NCBI RefSeq assembly: GCF_030272615.1
Contig: NC_081408.1
Span: 402,531,889 to 402,595,888, forward strand
Source of the DNA: Cryptomeria japonica
Lineage: Eukaryota; Streptophyta; Pinopsida; Cupressales; Cupressaceae
DNA: 64,000 bases
Direction: 5' to 3'
Part shown: positions 32,709 through 44,470 of the stretch, piece after piece
Layout of the letters: every line of letters starts with the position of its first letter
Position numbering within the stretch: position 1 is the first letter of the stretch
The notes under the pieces: model-generated
Seen by the model: only the letters and a program-made list of their open reading frames with translations
Databases searched by the model: none
Told to the model about the DNA's origin: nothing
Made by a program: the position numbers and the translations under genes

Positions 32709-33644
32709 CTCCCAAAATAGAAAATTTCCTTGTTAGCTTCAGGAGACAACCTTTTACTAAAGTCTCCTCCAATTGATCTAATCACTACAAACACAAAGAA
32801 ATTATTGATAATACAATGATCTTTCTTGCTTCTATCTAGTCACAGTTCAGAGTAATGGTGATATACAGGGGTATTTACAAGAGAACCCTCTCTCCTCAAT
32901 CCAAGGTAAGTGACCTGAGCTGCAAGTAAGTATACTAAATATGAATTCATGTAGAGTCTATCTTGAATTGTTGTAGCTACTCATCCAAATTTGACTTATC
33001 ATTCTTCCCTAATCAATATATTTAGTCCTAGCGAGGATTGTCTTGATGAATAACAACATCCAAGGGTGAAATTCCTTTGCATTTGGTAGCCCTACCACTC
33101 TACTAAGGAGAGTGGCATAGTCTCAAGCATCTAAGTGAAAGTAAGCTCTACGAAAAGTCTTTATCTACTCAAGTTGACTTGGTTTTCTAGAATTCTTCAT
33201 TAAGTTATCATTAATGTAGCTCATGAGGTCATTTTCTTCATGATAGTGTTGTTCTCCCTGTGTTACTATGACATGTGCATATGAATCATATTTGCAAATA
33301 TAAAACACATCTTCAATATTATTAGGGGAGATATTTAGGATCACATTATCAAGTGGACCATAAACCCTTCTTTCATTAGAGTTATACTTATAAGCACAAG
33401 CCTTTATTAAATTAGGAGACTGTAAAGCTATTGGGAATCCTCTCACTTGAACCAATCTTGATTGAACCAATCAAGTGACTCAAGTTGTTCTCACATCCAT
33501 CCTAGTCATCCTCTGTGGGAACTCATTTAGGTCCACATGTCCTAGGTCTTTATCAATAACATCTCAGTCCAAAGAATGTAGCTTGGTCAAAGGAAGGTAG
33601 GAGTCAAATTTGTACTTCATCATGACCACCCTTGATTGAGACAT
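32709..33644 (-). pseudogene. Unrecognised pseudogene, N-terminal half
   Basis: The probable start is ATG 33644 (MSQSRVVMMKYKFDSYLP), just after TTTTTTGTAG, which could be a splice acceptor. In the same frame: RLVQVRGFPIALQSPNLIKA, YGPLDNVILNISPNNIEDVF (33165-33470), then past several stops ATLLSRVVGLPNAKEFHPWM. A roughly 100-codon region with shifted frames continues as QVTYLGLRREGSLVNTPVYHH and VIRSIGGDFSKRLSPEAN, reaching FYFGR at the gypsy insertion. The remaining C-terminal half is at 6250-7129. No family is recognised and there are no transposase, RT or integrase motifs. The style recalls large unknown ORFs carried by plant non-autonomous elements (inference). Confidence 0.6.
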
Positions 33645-34735
33645 CACCAATTCTACAAAAAAATTGATATTAAGAGTCTTAGTACTAAATCTAAATAGAA
33701 TAAATAATGACTATTCTAATGATGAAAATACCTTATTGAAACCATACCCAAGTTTAAAGTTTTTCAAACATTTGGGGGTCAGGTATAATGACATGGTTGA
33801 TCCCCACTCTAGAACAAGCCTTCTAAACCTTTTGGGGTCAGAGAAGTCATCACCCACAATCACCAATTGTATCATAATATGGCATGAGAAGAGGCTGGGG
33901 ATATTTCTATCCTCAATTCCTATTACAAAAATTATTGGGGTCAGGGAACGTGACATCCCTAATCCATTGAAGACCAGCCTTATCGGGGATCAAGGTTGTT
34001 CAATCCATGATCCCTGATAATAGGAATCAGGGATTGAACATCCTCGATCCCCGAAAAATATCATGTAGTACAAGAAGAAAAGCCCAAAGAAAAAAAGATA
34101 GAAAGGGAAACCTAGCTCAGGGCTTGAACATTCACTGATCCCCGAGCTAGGCATCAATCCAATTCATCGATGCAAACTCTATCTAAGGCAAGGAAAGAAA
34201 CTAAACCTTAAAAAAAAAAAAAAAAAAATTAGCATTAAAAGAACCAAGGCATGCACCCAATCTCACTAGGGTTGTGGGGAAAACATGAGACAAAATCCCT
34301 AACATGATCATGAAGGGACATGAGGAAGGATGGGGTTTCAGGGAAACCCAAACACAAAACAAAAGAAAAAATAGCAAGAGGAAAAAGAAGTGAAACAAAA
34401 CCAACCTCAAAAACAATCCTCGAATCAACCATCATGATCTTTGTGCTCCCAAACTCACAATGCATGCTCAAACACTACATAGAGGATTGTGAAAGCATGA
34501 AGAAACATAGAGGAAGCTCAAGCAAAAATGAACAAAAAAGGGGGAAGATACAACTTATACATTCTTGAAAGGTCTCATTAAATGTAGGTATGAGGTAGGT
34601 AGGACCACCAGAGATTGAGGATTGGATATCCCCAATCTTCAATTGGGGAGAGGCGGGGGTCAAGGTTAACAAGATCCTTGATCCTTGCTAATTTGAAGAA
34701 AAACTAATATAGATAAAGGCAAGGGTAAGGGATCG
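33645..34735. other. Anonymous region with GATCCC-rich inverted motifs
   Basis: No convincing gene. It contains many GGGGATC/GATCCCC/GATCCCTG motifs in both orientations, including a near-perfect 13-bp hairpin at 33980-34020, and a long A-run at about 34210-34228. It could be leader or LTR of the element that carried the unknown minus-strand pseudogene (inference). Confidence 0.4.
33980..34020. repeat. Inverted repeat (hairpin), 13-bp arms
   Basis: Arms TTATCGGGGATCA (33980-33992) and TGATCCCTGATAA (34008-34020) pair with one mismatch (a G-T wobble in RNA) around a 15-base loop. A further ATCAGGGAT immediately downstream offers an alternative pairing. Confidence 0.8.
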
Positions 34736-34739
34736 AGCT

Positions 34740-34960
34740 TACCCCTAACCCCAAAAAGGGAAAAGGAAAATGGAAATCTGGATCTTCAATCCCCAAAAGG
34801 TCAAAAAGACAAAAGAAAAAAGGGAGAAAATAAGAAAGAAGGAAAAGAGAAAAGATAAAAATGAAGGAAAAGAGAAACGAGAAAAAGAAATAAAAAAGGG
34901 GAAGGGGAAAGAAATAAAAGACAAGGATCAAGAAAAAAGGGGGTGTGAGTTGTAGAGGCA
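34740..34960 (+). repeat. Long purine-rich tract
   Basis: About 220 bases dominated by A and G on the + strand, especially 34806-34950, with AGAAAAAAGGGAGAAAA-type sequence and very few pyrimidines. Open frames across it are simple Lys/Glu runs and are not taken as genes. Confidence 0.85.
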
Positions 34961-36540
34961 CAACAAGTAGGCCTTGTCATTGGTCACCATTACTGCATTA
35001 GTATGGTTATTACAATGAGAAAAGTTAGAGTACCTTATATATTTGATCATGTGAATCTTAGAACTAGATTATGGTTCATGAGAAGCTCTATTCACTTTCA
35101 ATGGAGTTTCGGTAATGATGTTGCTCATGATGCCATGTATAACTCAATATCACTTTCAGTGGGAGCTTTTTGTAGCTACGTAATGTGTTCTTGTTAGGAT
35201 TTACATGATATCAAACTTGTAAATCATTGTATTAATTACTTTTCTGATTTTATTTGTAAATCGCGCATAAGAGATGAAACCATTTTGCCAACAATGATAA
35301 AAGGTCTCTTGTAAAGGCTAAGTTACAATTATTGTCTGGACTTTGGGAAAAGGATAAAATAGTTATGCCTCTCATTTTGAATCTTTCATTTAAGGTTGTT
35401 GGGACACATGTAATATTTTGTAAGAGTATCTATGATAGTTATGATAGATATCATAAGATTATATGATGACATATATGAAAAAATATTGCTATCTTGGTCC
35501 CAGGGTGCCCAGTTTGGTGAGATGCCTTATGACAACTATAAGAGGATTTTTAAGTGGCTATTTTTAGCAACATGAATGATTACAATAAGGTGAGTCATAT
35601 ATAATTTTGCCATGGTATTTTGGAACCCTTTTTTGCCCATGGTAATGTTTTATAGTGGTATTTTGAGCCTCTATAATTCTATATATTGAGGGCTTAAGCT
35701 GGAGACATTATGGGAGTTTATTTGTGTACACAGATGCTACTAGATCAAGGGTTGAAAAAGGATAAATTATGAAGTATTTTATGTAATTTATGTTTCATGA
35801 AGATAATGCAAGCATTGTCCTCACTTCTTAGTGCATTTTTTTTTCCAAAAGGGTTTCTACACATAAATCTTGTGTTGTGAGATGTTCTTCTTGTGTTGTT
35901 GATTATACTTCATTATTGATGCTATATTATGGTGAAATAATGTTCATTTATGTGATGTTTATGTTCATCTAAGATATGTTTATGGAGCATTTAAAGTGAT
36001 GGTTTTTGGCATAACAAAGAAGATGAATATCCCAATGGTTTTTCATATTAAGATAACTTATTTTTTATATTTCCATGATACAATTACATTTTTCCATCGG
36101 GCATAGTCTAAGCTTTGAATCTCATTAATATTTATAATGAGTTAGAGTTTTTCAACAATTTATGGTAATTTTCCCATCAGTTCTATCTTCTTTGTTTCAA
36201 TATTTTGATTCTAAGTTGTTGTGGTTGTAGTTGTAGTTGTAGACACATAAAATTCATCATCCTAAGCCTGGGTGGATCCACTTCATTTTTTAGACATTAT
36301 TGCATCTATCATTAATATTATTAGCATCTATCATCTATCATCATTTATTCATTATTAGTATCATCATTAATATTATTTTATCACTTATCCATCATTAATA
36401 ATATTAATATTCTATCATTTATCATTTATTAATATTATTATCATTTATCATCTATCATCTATATATTTAATATTATTCATCCATTTTCATAAACATATGT
36501 GTAAGCATTACTTTAATCATTTATGCTTTTTCCTTTACCC
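34961..36540. other. Anonymous AT-rich region with ATC/ATT microsatellite
   Basis: I find no gene. 36290-36480 is a degenerate microsatellite of ATTATT, CATCTATCAT and AATATTATT units. Near 35845-35900 a CCAAAAGGGTTTCTACACATAAATCTTG block resembles the GGGTTTTCCA-TAAA-CTTGGTG block of the copia LTRs in this window, suggesting an old LTR fragment. Confidence 0.4.
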
Positions 36541-37381
36541 ATTTGCATCCACCTCACACATGTGGGATTAAACTCTCAATCCCTATTCTTTTATCCCATA
36601 TTCATCCCACAATTTGGATTGACCCGAAGAATGCTTATAAAAGCAGAGCCCCTCTCCCATTTTTGCTATCCATGACTCTTGCATTCATCTCTTGCATTTT
36701 TTATAATTTGATCTTGCTTTCTTGCATTTATCATTTTCACATTTCTTTGCAATCATCTTTAATCTCCAATAAATCATAGATTCTTGTGTGTTCTTATAAG
36801 AGCCATATTATCTACATAAGATCTTGATTTAAGGAGTGCAATGGAGTAGGTTGTGTGACATGAATGTATGTTTCTAGTTTAGATTTTGGTTTGCATGTGT
36901 GTTGCTTGCAGGAACTTCATTGTTGATGTTGGAAACAAGTTTGGATCCTTGATTCAAACACCCCATTTCCTCCATCTACAATTGGCAAGCCGAGTGGGAC
37001 CACCCTTGTCATGGTGCTGATTTTGTTTTCATCTCATAGAGAATAAGTTTTCTTTAAAGTTGCAGGCAAAACAGTTTACATCTAAGGCATTTTGTTATAC
37101 AGCTCACATGATTGTTATTGTATTTGTAGGGAGAATGGCGGCATAGTTGTATTTGGTTTTATACCAGGTCATTTTAGATTGCATGCATATTCATCAGAGC
37201 ATTTCTAATGTATTGTTTCTTACAGTCATCAGAATTTCTTGAGTGTGCTTGGAGTTTTGGCATTTCATCTTCCTTTACATTTTCTTGAAGGTTTCTGGCA
37301 TGATTATTTTTGGCAGCTCCATTTTGTGCACACCTCACACACCCTGCTCCCTTCTCCCATGCCTCACACCCCCACTAGATC
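36541..37381 (+). repeat. Probable gypsy LTR end, PBS remnant and leader
   Basis: A TATAAAAG box (36636-36643), pyrimidine-rich leader-like sequence, an LTR-like end CCATCTACA (36980) and, two bases later, TGGCAAGCCGAGTGGGACC (36983-37001) have the spacing of U3-R-U5 followed by a primer-binding site. Sequence after that shows no gag. The other LTR is not identified, so this is a remnant. The solo LTR at 37382 interrupts its right side. Confidence 0.4.
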
Positions 37382-39143
37382 TGTAATGCCCCGCCAGGAA
37401 ACCCCGAAGGGATAAAGCTAAAACACACAAATGGAGTGCAATATTTTTTTATTTTTTTTTAAAAGTTAAACACAACATTAAGATACAACAAGATATCCAA
37501 GTTTAAATTACACGGCGGAAGACATCAACTAACACCTAAAGAATTTCCCAACGCGATTACTTAATTCCACATTTAACTTAACTTACGCTAATTAATCCAA
37601 TAAGCCGATTGTCTTAATAACGAGAAAAATCTTAAACAAGGATAATTTCTTTCAGCAAGACAAAATATAGATCACAAGATAAAGTTCATCCATTAAGGTT
37701 TAATCATACCCTTCATCCATACTTTTCATTAAAATTTTAGTCATGCATCCAATTTAATAACACACTTGAATTTCATCATAAACTAACGAGATCTTTCCAT
37801 GCATACTTAATTTCCTTAACAATAACTAAATACATTCCATTATTCTAATCTACATTATTTCATGATCCAATTTACCACATTTAAAAGATGACTGCATACA
37901 TGCATTTACAATTAATTTCATCTAATCCACTTACACATTCTATCAAAATGTCATCCATACATACTAACACTAAAACATGAAACATAAGAACAAAAGCAAC
38001 ACATAACACCAAAATGATCTTGGAGTTCACCCCTAGAGGGCTACATCTCCGAGTCTGCTCAACTGCAAGACCCCTCTGATAATTAAATAAGTTAAGGGTA
38101 CATAAGTTTCATATCATTTACATTCATGCCATCAAGGCGAATCATACCAACAAACAACCGACCACATCGGTCAATAATTACATAAATGATCCCTACAAAG
38201 AAACGGATCCAACTGAACATATCAAAAGCTAATACAAGGTCCATTGCCCGACAGTACTCTAACTAGAGACCTGGCCCGCTATGGCCAACCACAAATCACC
38301 ACTTGACACCCGCATAAAGGACAAGACCAGTTAAAACACCATCACAAGGCAACAACCAAACTAGAAACTGAAGACATAAACAAGTACACCAAATCAACCA
38401 AACAACAGGGTCCAAACAAACATATCAAGGCCTTGCTATTACTTTAAACAAAAGCGAATACAGAAATTAAACTTGCATAGGCAATAACCAAAAAAGTACA
38501 ATCTTCTTTCCTATTGGTTTAAACAATAAAAGTCGATCAAGTTTTCTAAATGATCTAAGTTTTCAAAATACATTAACAGAAAAATCACAATAACGAGGAG
38601 AATACAATACCACAATTGCAATAGTCCATTTGTCTATGTCTCAATACAGAGGAAAAATATAAACTAACCATTTATTTTACTAAATGAAAATCTCATTAAC
38701 TTACCAATTTTCCAAATGATACATTATTAAATTTCCAATAATTCCAATAGCATATCGTATAATATATTCTTGAATAAAATATTATTTAAAAATTATCAAT
38801 TTAATAAATATATTTCATTTCAACAATTTTCCAAATAAAATAATATTTTATCTTTTTCCCAAAAAGATACTTCCTCAATAAAACAGATACCAAAATTAAA
38901 TATTAATTATTATATATTTATTTATCCCCAAAAATATAAACAATTAATAATTTAATAATACACAATATTAACGAATTAAGTATTAATTAATATATATATA
39001 TATATATATTATCATGATTAACATATATTTAAAATATATATTAATTAATAATTAATAATTAACATATAATAATCAAATATATTAATTAATATTTAATAAC
39101 ACAATTAAACATTTTAAAACCCACTTTAAATTTAATATATATT

Positions 39144-39174
<31 letters not shown>

Positions 39175-40887
39175 TTATTTTTATTTTTTTTTATTATTAT
39201 TATTTTTTTTTTAAACATGTAAATAATTTCCAAATTCATTAAAACCCTTTTGACAGAATTTACATAGAAATAAAATTCCCAACTCAATAAAATTCATTCA
39301 CAAAATTTTATTCCAATTACTTTTTCTTTAAACTAGATACACCAATAAATTTAATTCACAATTAAAATTTATTTCTAAAGAAATCAACTAATTTCACAGA
39401 GATTTATTTAAAGGACTATCAGAACAAATCAATAAGAGAGAATAATTTTTTTTTAAATAATTTCCCTAATTTTCTCAAAATTAAATTACTCCCATTAACT
39501 AGAAAATTAACATCAGGCAAGAATTTTAAGTCAAAACCTGAATTAACCAGAAGAGGGTTTTGGATCTGACAAATAATTTACACACACACCATTCAGAGAA
39601 AAATAGAATTATTTTCTTAAAAACCAACAAATCAATGAAGAAATCTGTAGAAGAGCCCTAATCTTTTCAATAAGCTTCCAATAAATTTCTTCACCTAAAT
39701 TCCTGACCTGTTTCCTGTGTATCTAAAATAAAGACCTATTCCCTATTTAAACTAAAATTCTAGGTTCAATAGCTTTTTCTCAAAAAACCTAAATTTAGAA
39801 TAAAAGTAATTTTATTTTATTTTCTAATTTTATAACAAAAGATAAGCTAACATGCAATAATTAAAAAACCATTATTCCTTCTGTTCTTTTCTCATGCAAA
39901 TTAATTAATTTTCTAAATAAAGAATTAAAACAATACTTTAATTCCAATTAATTCTTTTATTCATTTTTTTTTTTAATTTATTCTTTTATTTATTTATTTA
40001 AAATTCTAGGAACAATAAATATAATTAATCTAATTTATTTTTCCACTAAAATTAAAATAAAAATATATTTCTAATATCATGCAGCTTGCAACTTAATTTA
40101 ATTAATTAATTAATTAAATTTATGGAATTATCTCATAGTTGAATTGTTTATGCATTGAGATTATAAATTTAGTTAATTAAAAGAAATGATTTTCTCCCTC
40201 ATTTAATTTTTAATTAACAAAGCTAATAGTTGCATTTCACAATATTAATGAGGGTAAAATATTTTTAATTAAATTAAATTCTCAAAATCAATCTTACACA
40301 CTATATAAAATAAATATGAATAAAACTCACTTTTCTAATCAAAATTGATTTTCTTAAATAATTAAAATTAATCTTTCTATTCCAAAAAGCAAAGAGATTA
40401 AATTATTTCTATTTCGAATAAATTTAAATCTTTCCTTTTTAAAATGCATAAACTGAATAAATTCATTATATAAAATTAACCATTAAATTAAACTCACTAC
40501 AAACATAAATAAGGCGATCTTTTTAATTAATGATTAATCACATAAAAGAAAACTATTTATTTTAATTCCTCAATTACTAATGCGTAAATAAACACATTAA
40601 ATCAAAATAAATACTTAGGGTTAAATACTCTATTTACCACACGCCAAGCATGCAAACCAAGTAAGCCAACCAATTACCCGACCCGCAAACCCAAATGAAA
40701 AGAAAACTGACAGAACACAAGTGACGCTCATTTGAGTATGACTTGGGTAAACTGAAGATTTTCCGACCACCTAACCCAAATTCTAAGGATGAAAGAGGTA
40801 TACTCAACCCTGCGAATCCAGGTGAAGACGAACCTTGCACCTAGGCGGTACTGTACCCGCAATCTCCTGCAACCAAGAGTCAGACAA

Positions 40888-40927
<40 letters not shown>

Positions 40928-41166
40928 TTATTTATTTATTTATTTATTTAATGAAGATGTTAGCTCAAGATTAATAACAAGAATCAGGAGGACAATTTAA
41001 ACTTACATAAGAATCGATGCAAAAGCACATTAACAGATACGCACAATAATCATAATATCTGACTACAACATTACCTCATGGTAATTCAACCATTCAAGAT
41101 TGCCACATAAAAAGTCAACTAAGGTCAAACTGGTTTTACAAAGATGACTAGGGTAGGGGTACTACA
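37382..41166 (-). repeat. Solo LTR, chromovirus-like, with target duplication AGATC
   Basis: On the + strand it opens TGTAATGCCCCGCC and ends GGGGTACTACA, with AGATC on both sides (37377-37381 and 41167-41171). In minus orientation the ends, TGTAGTACCCC and GGGGCATTACA, resemble those of the chromovirus LTRs here (TGTGAGGCCCC and GGGCATGACA). It is 3,785 bases, very AT-rich (about 38700-40600) and holds no ORF of note. A single LTR with a target duplication is the usual product of recombination between the two LTRs of an element. It contains AT microsatellites at 38990-39009 and 40891-40920 and TTTA repeats to 40950. Confidence 0.75.
40891..40950. repeat. TA and TTTA microsatellites
   Basis: Fifteen TA dinucleotides (40891-40920) followed by about six TTTA units. 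Simple repeat inside the solo LTR. Confidence 0.95.
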
Positions 41167-42742
41167 AGATCTTCCTCCATAGAGTTGGTTAAGAAAATGA
41201 TGCATGGTTTTATGGATTTTCATTGCTCTCTTTGTTGTTGGTCTTAAGCTATGGATATATTTTTGAGGACTCATTTGAAGAGTTACATGAAATTGTTTGA
41301 TTTTTGGGCATAATTCACTTTGTTGTGGGAATGGATGGTTTGTTTAATCTACCTTTGGTATGAGAGTTTTACATCTATTGCTACCATATTTCTATTGGAC
41401 ATTGGTTGATGTGTTGTAATTGATATCAATATATTCTTTTGTGTATTCCAGTGTTGTAGTTTGGTTGTATGAGTTGGTTTTGCAGCTGAGTTGATGCAGA
41501 TTAAAAGGTTTCTAGTATATTGTTTGTAGATGGTTTATTATCATTTGGAGAGGTCTGCATGTTGATGTGATCAAGTTATGAGATCCGGAATTGAGGTTGA
41601 TATTCAGTTGTCCATGTTATTTGGTGTTCTAATTTATGCTTTGTATTGCTCCAAAATTGCTATATCTTTAGTTCCAGATGTGTGAGATGTATTATGGATG
41701 TTGATGTGTCTCCTCAGTTTGAGTGGTTCATGATTTGGAAATCCACAAGCAAATCTTTCAGGTTGACAATCAGTTATGTTGGTGTTCTTGAGCTCTAGTA
41801 GAGAGATGGTGATGATTCTAGTAATCCAAGTTGTTGTGGTGCAATTCACGTTGTTTTTTAATGTCTCTAGATCATTTTCTATGCATATTGGTGGTCCGCG
41901 TTGATTATTATGCGCGTTATTGAAGATTTTCTTTGTCCGATGATGTTCTTCATGTTATGTGACATTTTTGGTGGTTGTAGCATGTTGTGGATGATCGAGG
42001 CATAATTGTTGGAGGTGTTGCATGTTTGCGGTATTGATTTGGGTCTAGACTATGTCTTATCCAACATTGTTTTGGTCTGCATGCATTGTTGTAGCATGTG
42101 ATGTTATTATTTCATAATTTCTATTGAGGGTTTGGCCGACCTTGAAATATAGGTTGATGAATTCTATAAATAATTGTAATACTCATGTAAGATGTATGTA
42201 TGCGGTCTTTGAGAGTGTGTGTGATCGAGTTGTATGTGTAAACAAGTGATTTGATCTTTCGGAAGTGTGAAGGAGAGAAGAGAAGTGTTGAAGAGAAAAC
42301 ATTGTGCTTAATTGGAACTTCTCACGCATATGGAAATGCTATTTTAACAGTTCATGTAATCCGGATTGTTGTTTGAATGCTTTTGTAAGTCAGTGAGACT
42401 GTTTGTAAGGCAGTGAGACTTCTTGTAAGGTAGTGAGACTTCCTATAAGGCAGTGAGACTTTCTGTAAGGCAGTGAGCTCTAGGTAGTGTGCCTGAATGC
42501 ATGTGTGTTCCCCATTGTAATATTCCTAACATGGTATTATCTCATTGTGGGTAGGTTCCCACCGTGGTTTTTCCCTTAACCGGGTTTTCCATGTCAAAAT
42601 ATTGGTGTTATGTGTGTTATTGATGTGGTGGTGTTCCATGCTTTGACTGTTAATTATCATATCTGATTTATGGTTTAAGTTGCAATAAGTTTTTGTGCAA
42701 ACTGATTAATCCCCCCCTCTCAGTTTGTTGCATTGTTGCTAA
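41167..42742 (+). repeat. Copia LTR fragment, second family
   Basis: Non-coding LTR sequence related to 5122-6247. Shared landmarks are GAGATGTATTATGGAT, GTAAGG-CAGTGAG, CTGAATGCATGTG, TTTTTCCCTTAACCGG and the terminal C-run (42704-42725). It continues leftward across the solo LTR insertion into sequence before 37381. The right end lies near 42742. A five-unit 20-bp repeat is at 42382-42481. No internal region follows. Confidence 0.6.
42382..42481 (+). repeat. 20-bp tandem repeat, five units
   Basis: Five contiguous 20-base units of the form TTTGTAAGGCAGTGAGACTT with 1-4 changes each. Units start at 42382, 42402, 42422, 42442 and 42462. The related LTR at 5122-6247 has a single copy near 5915. 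Confidence 0.92.
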
Positions 42743-43389
42743 TATTTTCATTTGAATGAATATTAGATGTTGATATCTTTTTAATATGGGAGTGGTGAAG
42801 GATATCTTACATTACACAATTCGGTACATGTTAGTGTGGAACAAGCATATGGCTTGATTTGCAAGTTCTCTCTTTGGTATTGTTCTTCTTCCTAGATGTT
42901 TTTATTCAAATAGTTGAGGGTGAAGAACTTGGGAGAGCTATGGAGATTGATTGCGAGAGAGGTATTGTAGCTATAAGGACTTGAAAAATTGAGGTGAAAT
43001 ATGATGTAATAGATAAACTAGGCAACCACTAAACCCAATTTTATCACACAATTCTCAATTGCAAAATCAATAAAAGAATGCATAAATAAATCAGAAATTA
43101 AATGAAACAAATTGAAGTAAATCAAACTCCATGGCCAATTCAATGCATCTAGCCTCTATTGTCCTTATTCTCCTTGTGTTGAAGTATGGCTCTCATAATC
43201 ATACTTTATGAAAACCTACAAAATAAAGGCACAAGAATACGCGGATAGTGGTTCTAAGATAGTGGTTGTGATTATTGAGAATTGAACCTAAATTTATACA
43301 TGATAGGAATTTGATTTGACAGTTTAGATCAATTTGAGAACAAAGATAATCAAAAGATGAGATTTCATGAGAAAAATTGATGGGAGATA
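42743..43389. other. Anonymous repeat-derived region
   Basis: No gene seen. The part 43005-43205 resembles 45925-46165: both have GCAACCACTAA, a CTCTATTG/CTCCATTG-CT-TTCTCCTTGTG block and TGGCTCTC-GTCATAC, so they are diverged copies of one repeat. Confidence 0.4.
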
Positions 43390-43985
43390 ACTCTGACGTG
43401 AATTGATTGCATGATTCAACTAGATTGAATTGATTAAGAGTTAAAAAGATTGATTGAATTATTAACTGATTCCATGATTCAATTAGACTGAATTGATTGA
43501 GAGTTAAAAGAATTGATTGCATGATTCGGTTAGACTTATTTGATTAAGAGTTAGAAGTTTTGATTGATTAGTTAATTGATTGCATGATTTAGTTATAAAA
43601 AGGTGACTAATGATTCACTAAGAGTTAGTGGTAGTTAAGATTTTCAACATGTCTTGTAGGTGAATGAAATTGAACTTGGAGTGATTTTTGGTTTTCAAAA
43701 ATTTAGGATTTTCAACATGTCTTAAGAGTTAGACTTATTTGATTAAGAGTTAGAAGAATTGATTGATTAGTTAATTGATTGAATGATTCGGTTAGACTTA
43801 TTTGATTAAGAGTTAGAAGAATTGATTGATTAGTTAATTGATTGCATGATTTAGTTATAAAAAGGTGACTAATGATTCACTGAGAGTTAGTGGTAGTTAA
43901 GATTTTCAACATGTCTTGTAGGAATGAAATTGAACTTGGAGTGATTTTTGGTTTTCGAAAATTTAGGATTTTCAAAATTTAGGAA
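43390..43985. repeat. Minisatellite with a 262-bp direct duplication
   Basis: Degenerate units built on TTGATTGCATGATTC-GTTAGA and TTGATTAAGAGTTAGAAG. A larger copy is duplicated with a 262-base offset: TGCATGATTTAGTTATAAAA occurs at 43581 and 43843, each followed by AGTTAGTGGTAGTTAAGATT and ACATGTCTTGTAGG. No coding sense. Confidence 0.85.
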
Positions 43986-44470
43986 ATTGAATGAAATTGA
44001 ACATGGAATGATTTTTGGTTTTAAAAAATGTGAATTTAATTTGAAATGAAACCTGGAAGTGAAGTTAATTTGAATTTGAAGGGAAATTGAAATTTATTTG
44101 AAATGAGATTAAAATAAATTTGGAAATTCATTTAATCAAGTGGACATTGTTAGCTAATTAGATAATTTGGAATAATTATTTAATTATGGGAAAATAAAAA
44201 AATGAATTTAATTAAATAATGAAGATTATTTAATTAAAGTGATGTGATGAAATAATTAATTAAATAATAAAATCATTTAATCGACATCAAAGAAAAAATA
44301 GATAATTAAATAATTAAAATTATTTAATAATGAGAAAAAGGGAAATTTCGATATTTGAATTTGAATGAGAAGAATGAAATTAGATTAGCGAAATGATGCA
44401 AAATTAATTAAACAATACAACTATTTAATTAAAGAGGAAAAATATTTAATCTAGTGCTCACACGCATGGT
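43986..44470. other. AT-rich low-complexity stretch
   Basis: Repeated AATTAAATAAT-like sequence without ORF or recognised repeat. I see nothing else in it. Confidence 0.6.

Noticed and set aside
34770-34955. Lys/Glu-rich open frame in the purine tract
   Set aside because: Any purine-only DNA gives Lys/Glu/Arg codons without stops; no start context or homology.
43390-43985. CRISPR-like array
   Set aside because: Unit length and spacing vary, units abut without unique spacers, and the sequence is plant nuclear DNA.
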